Positions 7,192 to 7,637 of a stretch of 7,637 bases of DNA are shown piece by piece. This DNA is from Pseudomonadota bacterium. GTDB taxonomy: Bacteria > Pseudomonadota > Gammaproteobacteria > Steroidobacterales > Steroidobacteraceae. Position numbers and translations under genes: made by a program. Below the pieces are notes generated by a model that did no database searches, had not been told where the DNA came from, and saw only the letters and a list, made by a program, of their open reading frames with translations. The stretch spans positions 1-7,637 of the forward strand of contig JAKAFQ010000184.1 of NCBI GenBank assembly GCA_021817875.1, given 5' to 3'. How positions within the stretch are numbered: position 1 is the stretch's first letter; each line of letters starts with the position of its first letter.

Positions 7192-7637
7192 ATGGAGCTC
7201 GCGCTGCTGCTCGGGATTCCCATCATGGGCGCCGCGCTGCTCGGGATCGCCGGGGCGCAGCGCCGGGCGCCGGAAATCAATGCGGCGCTCAGCCTCGGGA
7301 CGCTGCTCGCCGCGTGCGCGCTCACGGTGCGGGTCGTGCGGCGCGGCGATCTGCTCATCGGCGACGAGCAGTTCTTCATCGACGCGTTCAACGTGTTCCT
7401 GGTGACGCTGACCGCGTTCGTCGGCTTCACCACCGCGCTGTTCTCGCGGCCGTACATGCGCGTCGAGCTCGCTCACGGCCGGCTGACGCCCGGGAGGCTG
7501 CGGCTCTATCACAGCATGTACCAGCTGTTCATGTTCACCATGCTGCTCGCCCTGACGACCAACAACATGGGGCTGCTGTGGGTGGCGATGGAGGGTGCGA
7601 CGCTCTCGACGGTGCTGCTGGTCACCCTGTACCGCAC
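7192..7637 (+). CDS. hyfF: Hydrogenase-4 subunit F-like antiporter-type subunit (3' truncated)
   Basis: Only the first 148 codons are present; the frame is open at the window end. The family protein is roughly 500 aa or more, so about two-thirds is missing. The protein is a NuoL/M/N-type proton-conducting subunit. The visible part matches E. coli HyfF well: a first hydrophobic helix, FFIDAFNVFLVTLTAFVG, the segment YMRVELAHGRLTPGRLRLYH, then FMFTMLLALTTNNMGLLWVAMEGATLSTVLLVTLY. Glu134 in the last stretch corresponds to the conserved TM5 glutamate. The start is one base after the hyfE stop with AAGGAG upstream. HyfG- and HyfI-like catalytic genes would be expected next, outside the window. Confidence 0.92.
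   Translation, partial: MELALLLGIPIMGAALLGIAGAQRRAPEINAALSLGTLLAACALTVRVVRRGDLLIGDEQFFIDAFNVFLVTLTAFVGFTTALFSRPYMRVELAHGRLTPGRLRLYHSMYQLFMFTMLLALTTNNMGLLWVAMEGATLSTVLLVTLYR

Noticed and set aside
6273..7457. Minus-strand open frame of about 394 codons opposite hyfC, hyfE and hyfF
   Set aside because: Same antisense artefact: His/Gln/Arg-rich and unlike any family, opposite three conserved membrane subunits.

Overview
The window is about two-thirds G+C by eye and looks like a chromosomal segment of a gammaproteobacterium. The main reason is a full-length fused RlmKL 23S rRNA methyltransferase that resembles the E. coli protein along its whole length. The species cannot be fixed from this sequence. 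No rRNA, tRNA, CRISPR array, insertion sequence or phage gene was seen, and coding density is very high.

Left part (1-3272, + strand): the 3' part of a ClC-type chloride channel/antiporter gene with two C-terminal CBS domains. It overlaps by 4 bases the start of rlmKL, which encodes the bifunctional 23S rRNA guanine methyltransferase (m2G2445 and m7G2069).

Middle (3233-3556): a small minus-strand gene for a ribbon-helix-helix (CopG/MetJ-fold) DNA-binding protein. Its 3' end runs convergently 40 bases into the end of rlmKL. Its 5' end faces, across about 60 bases, the start of the next plus-strand operon. The gap holds a good sigma70-like promoter pointing right (TTCACA - 17 nt - GATAAT). A -10-like box on the other strand overlaps it. 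A 28-bp imperfect palindrome (GGTGTATC...GATGCACC) is centred on the two -10 boxes. The simplest reading, which is inference, is a divergent autoregulated switch controlling the downstream operon.

Right part (3557-end, + strand): four tightly packed genes for the membrane arm of a hydrogenase-4 / formate hydrogenlyase-like complex related to respiratory complex I: hyfB (NuoL-like), hyfC (NuoH-like), hyfE (NuoK-like) and hyfF (NuoL/M/N-like, cut by the window end). They join by ATGA overlaps or a 1-base gap, so they are surely one operon. Compared with E. coli hyfABCDEFGHIR, there is no hyfA ferredoxin gene upstream and no hyfD antiporter gene between hyfC and hyfE. The catalytic hydrogenase-like subunits (hyfG, hyfI) would lie beyond the right edge. 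The window therefore cannot show whether the complex is a true [NiFe] hydrogenase or a cysteine-less Ehr-type relative.

Most of the window is recognisable. The part that seems least described is the RHH regulator with its putative operator at the head of the hyf-like operon.
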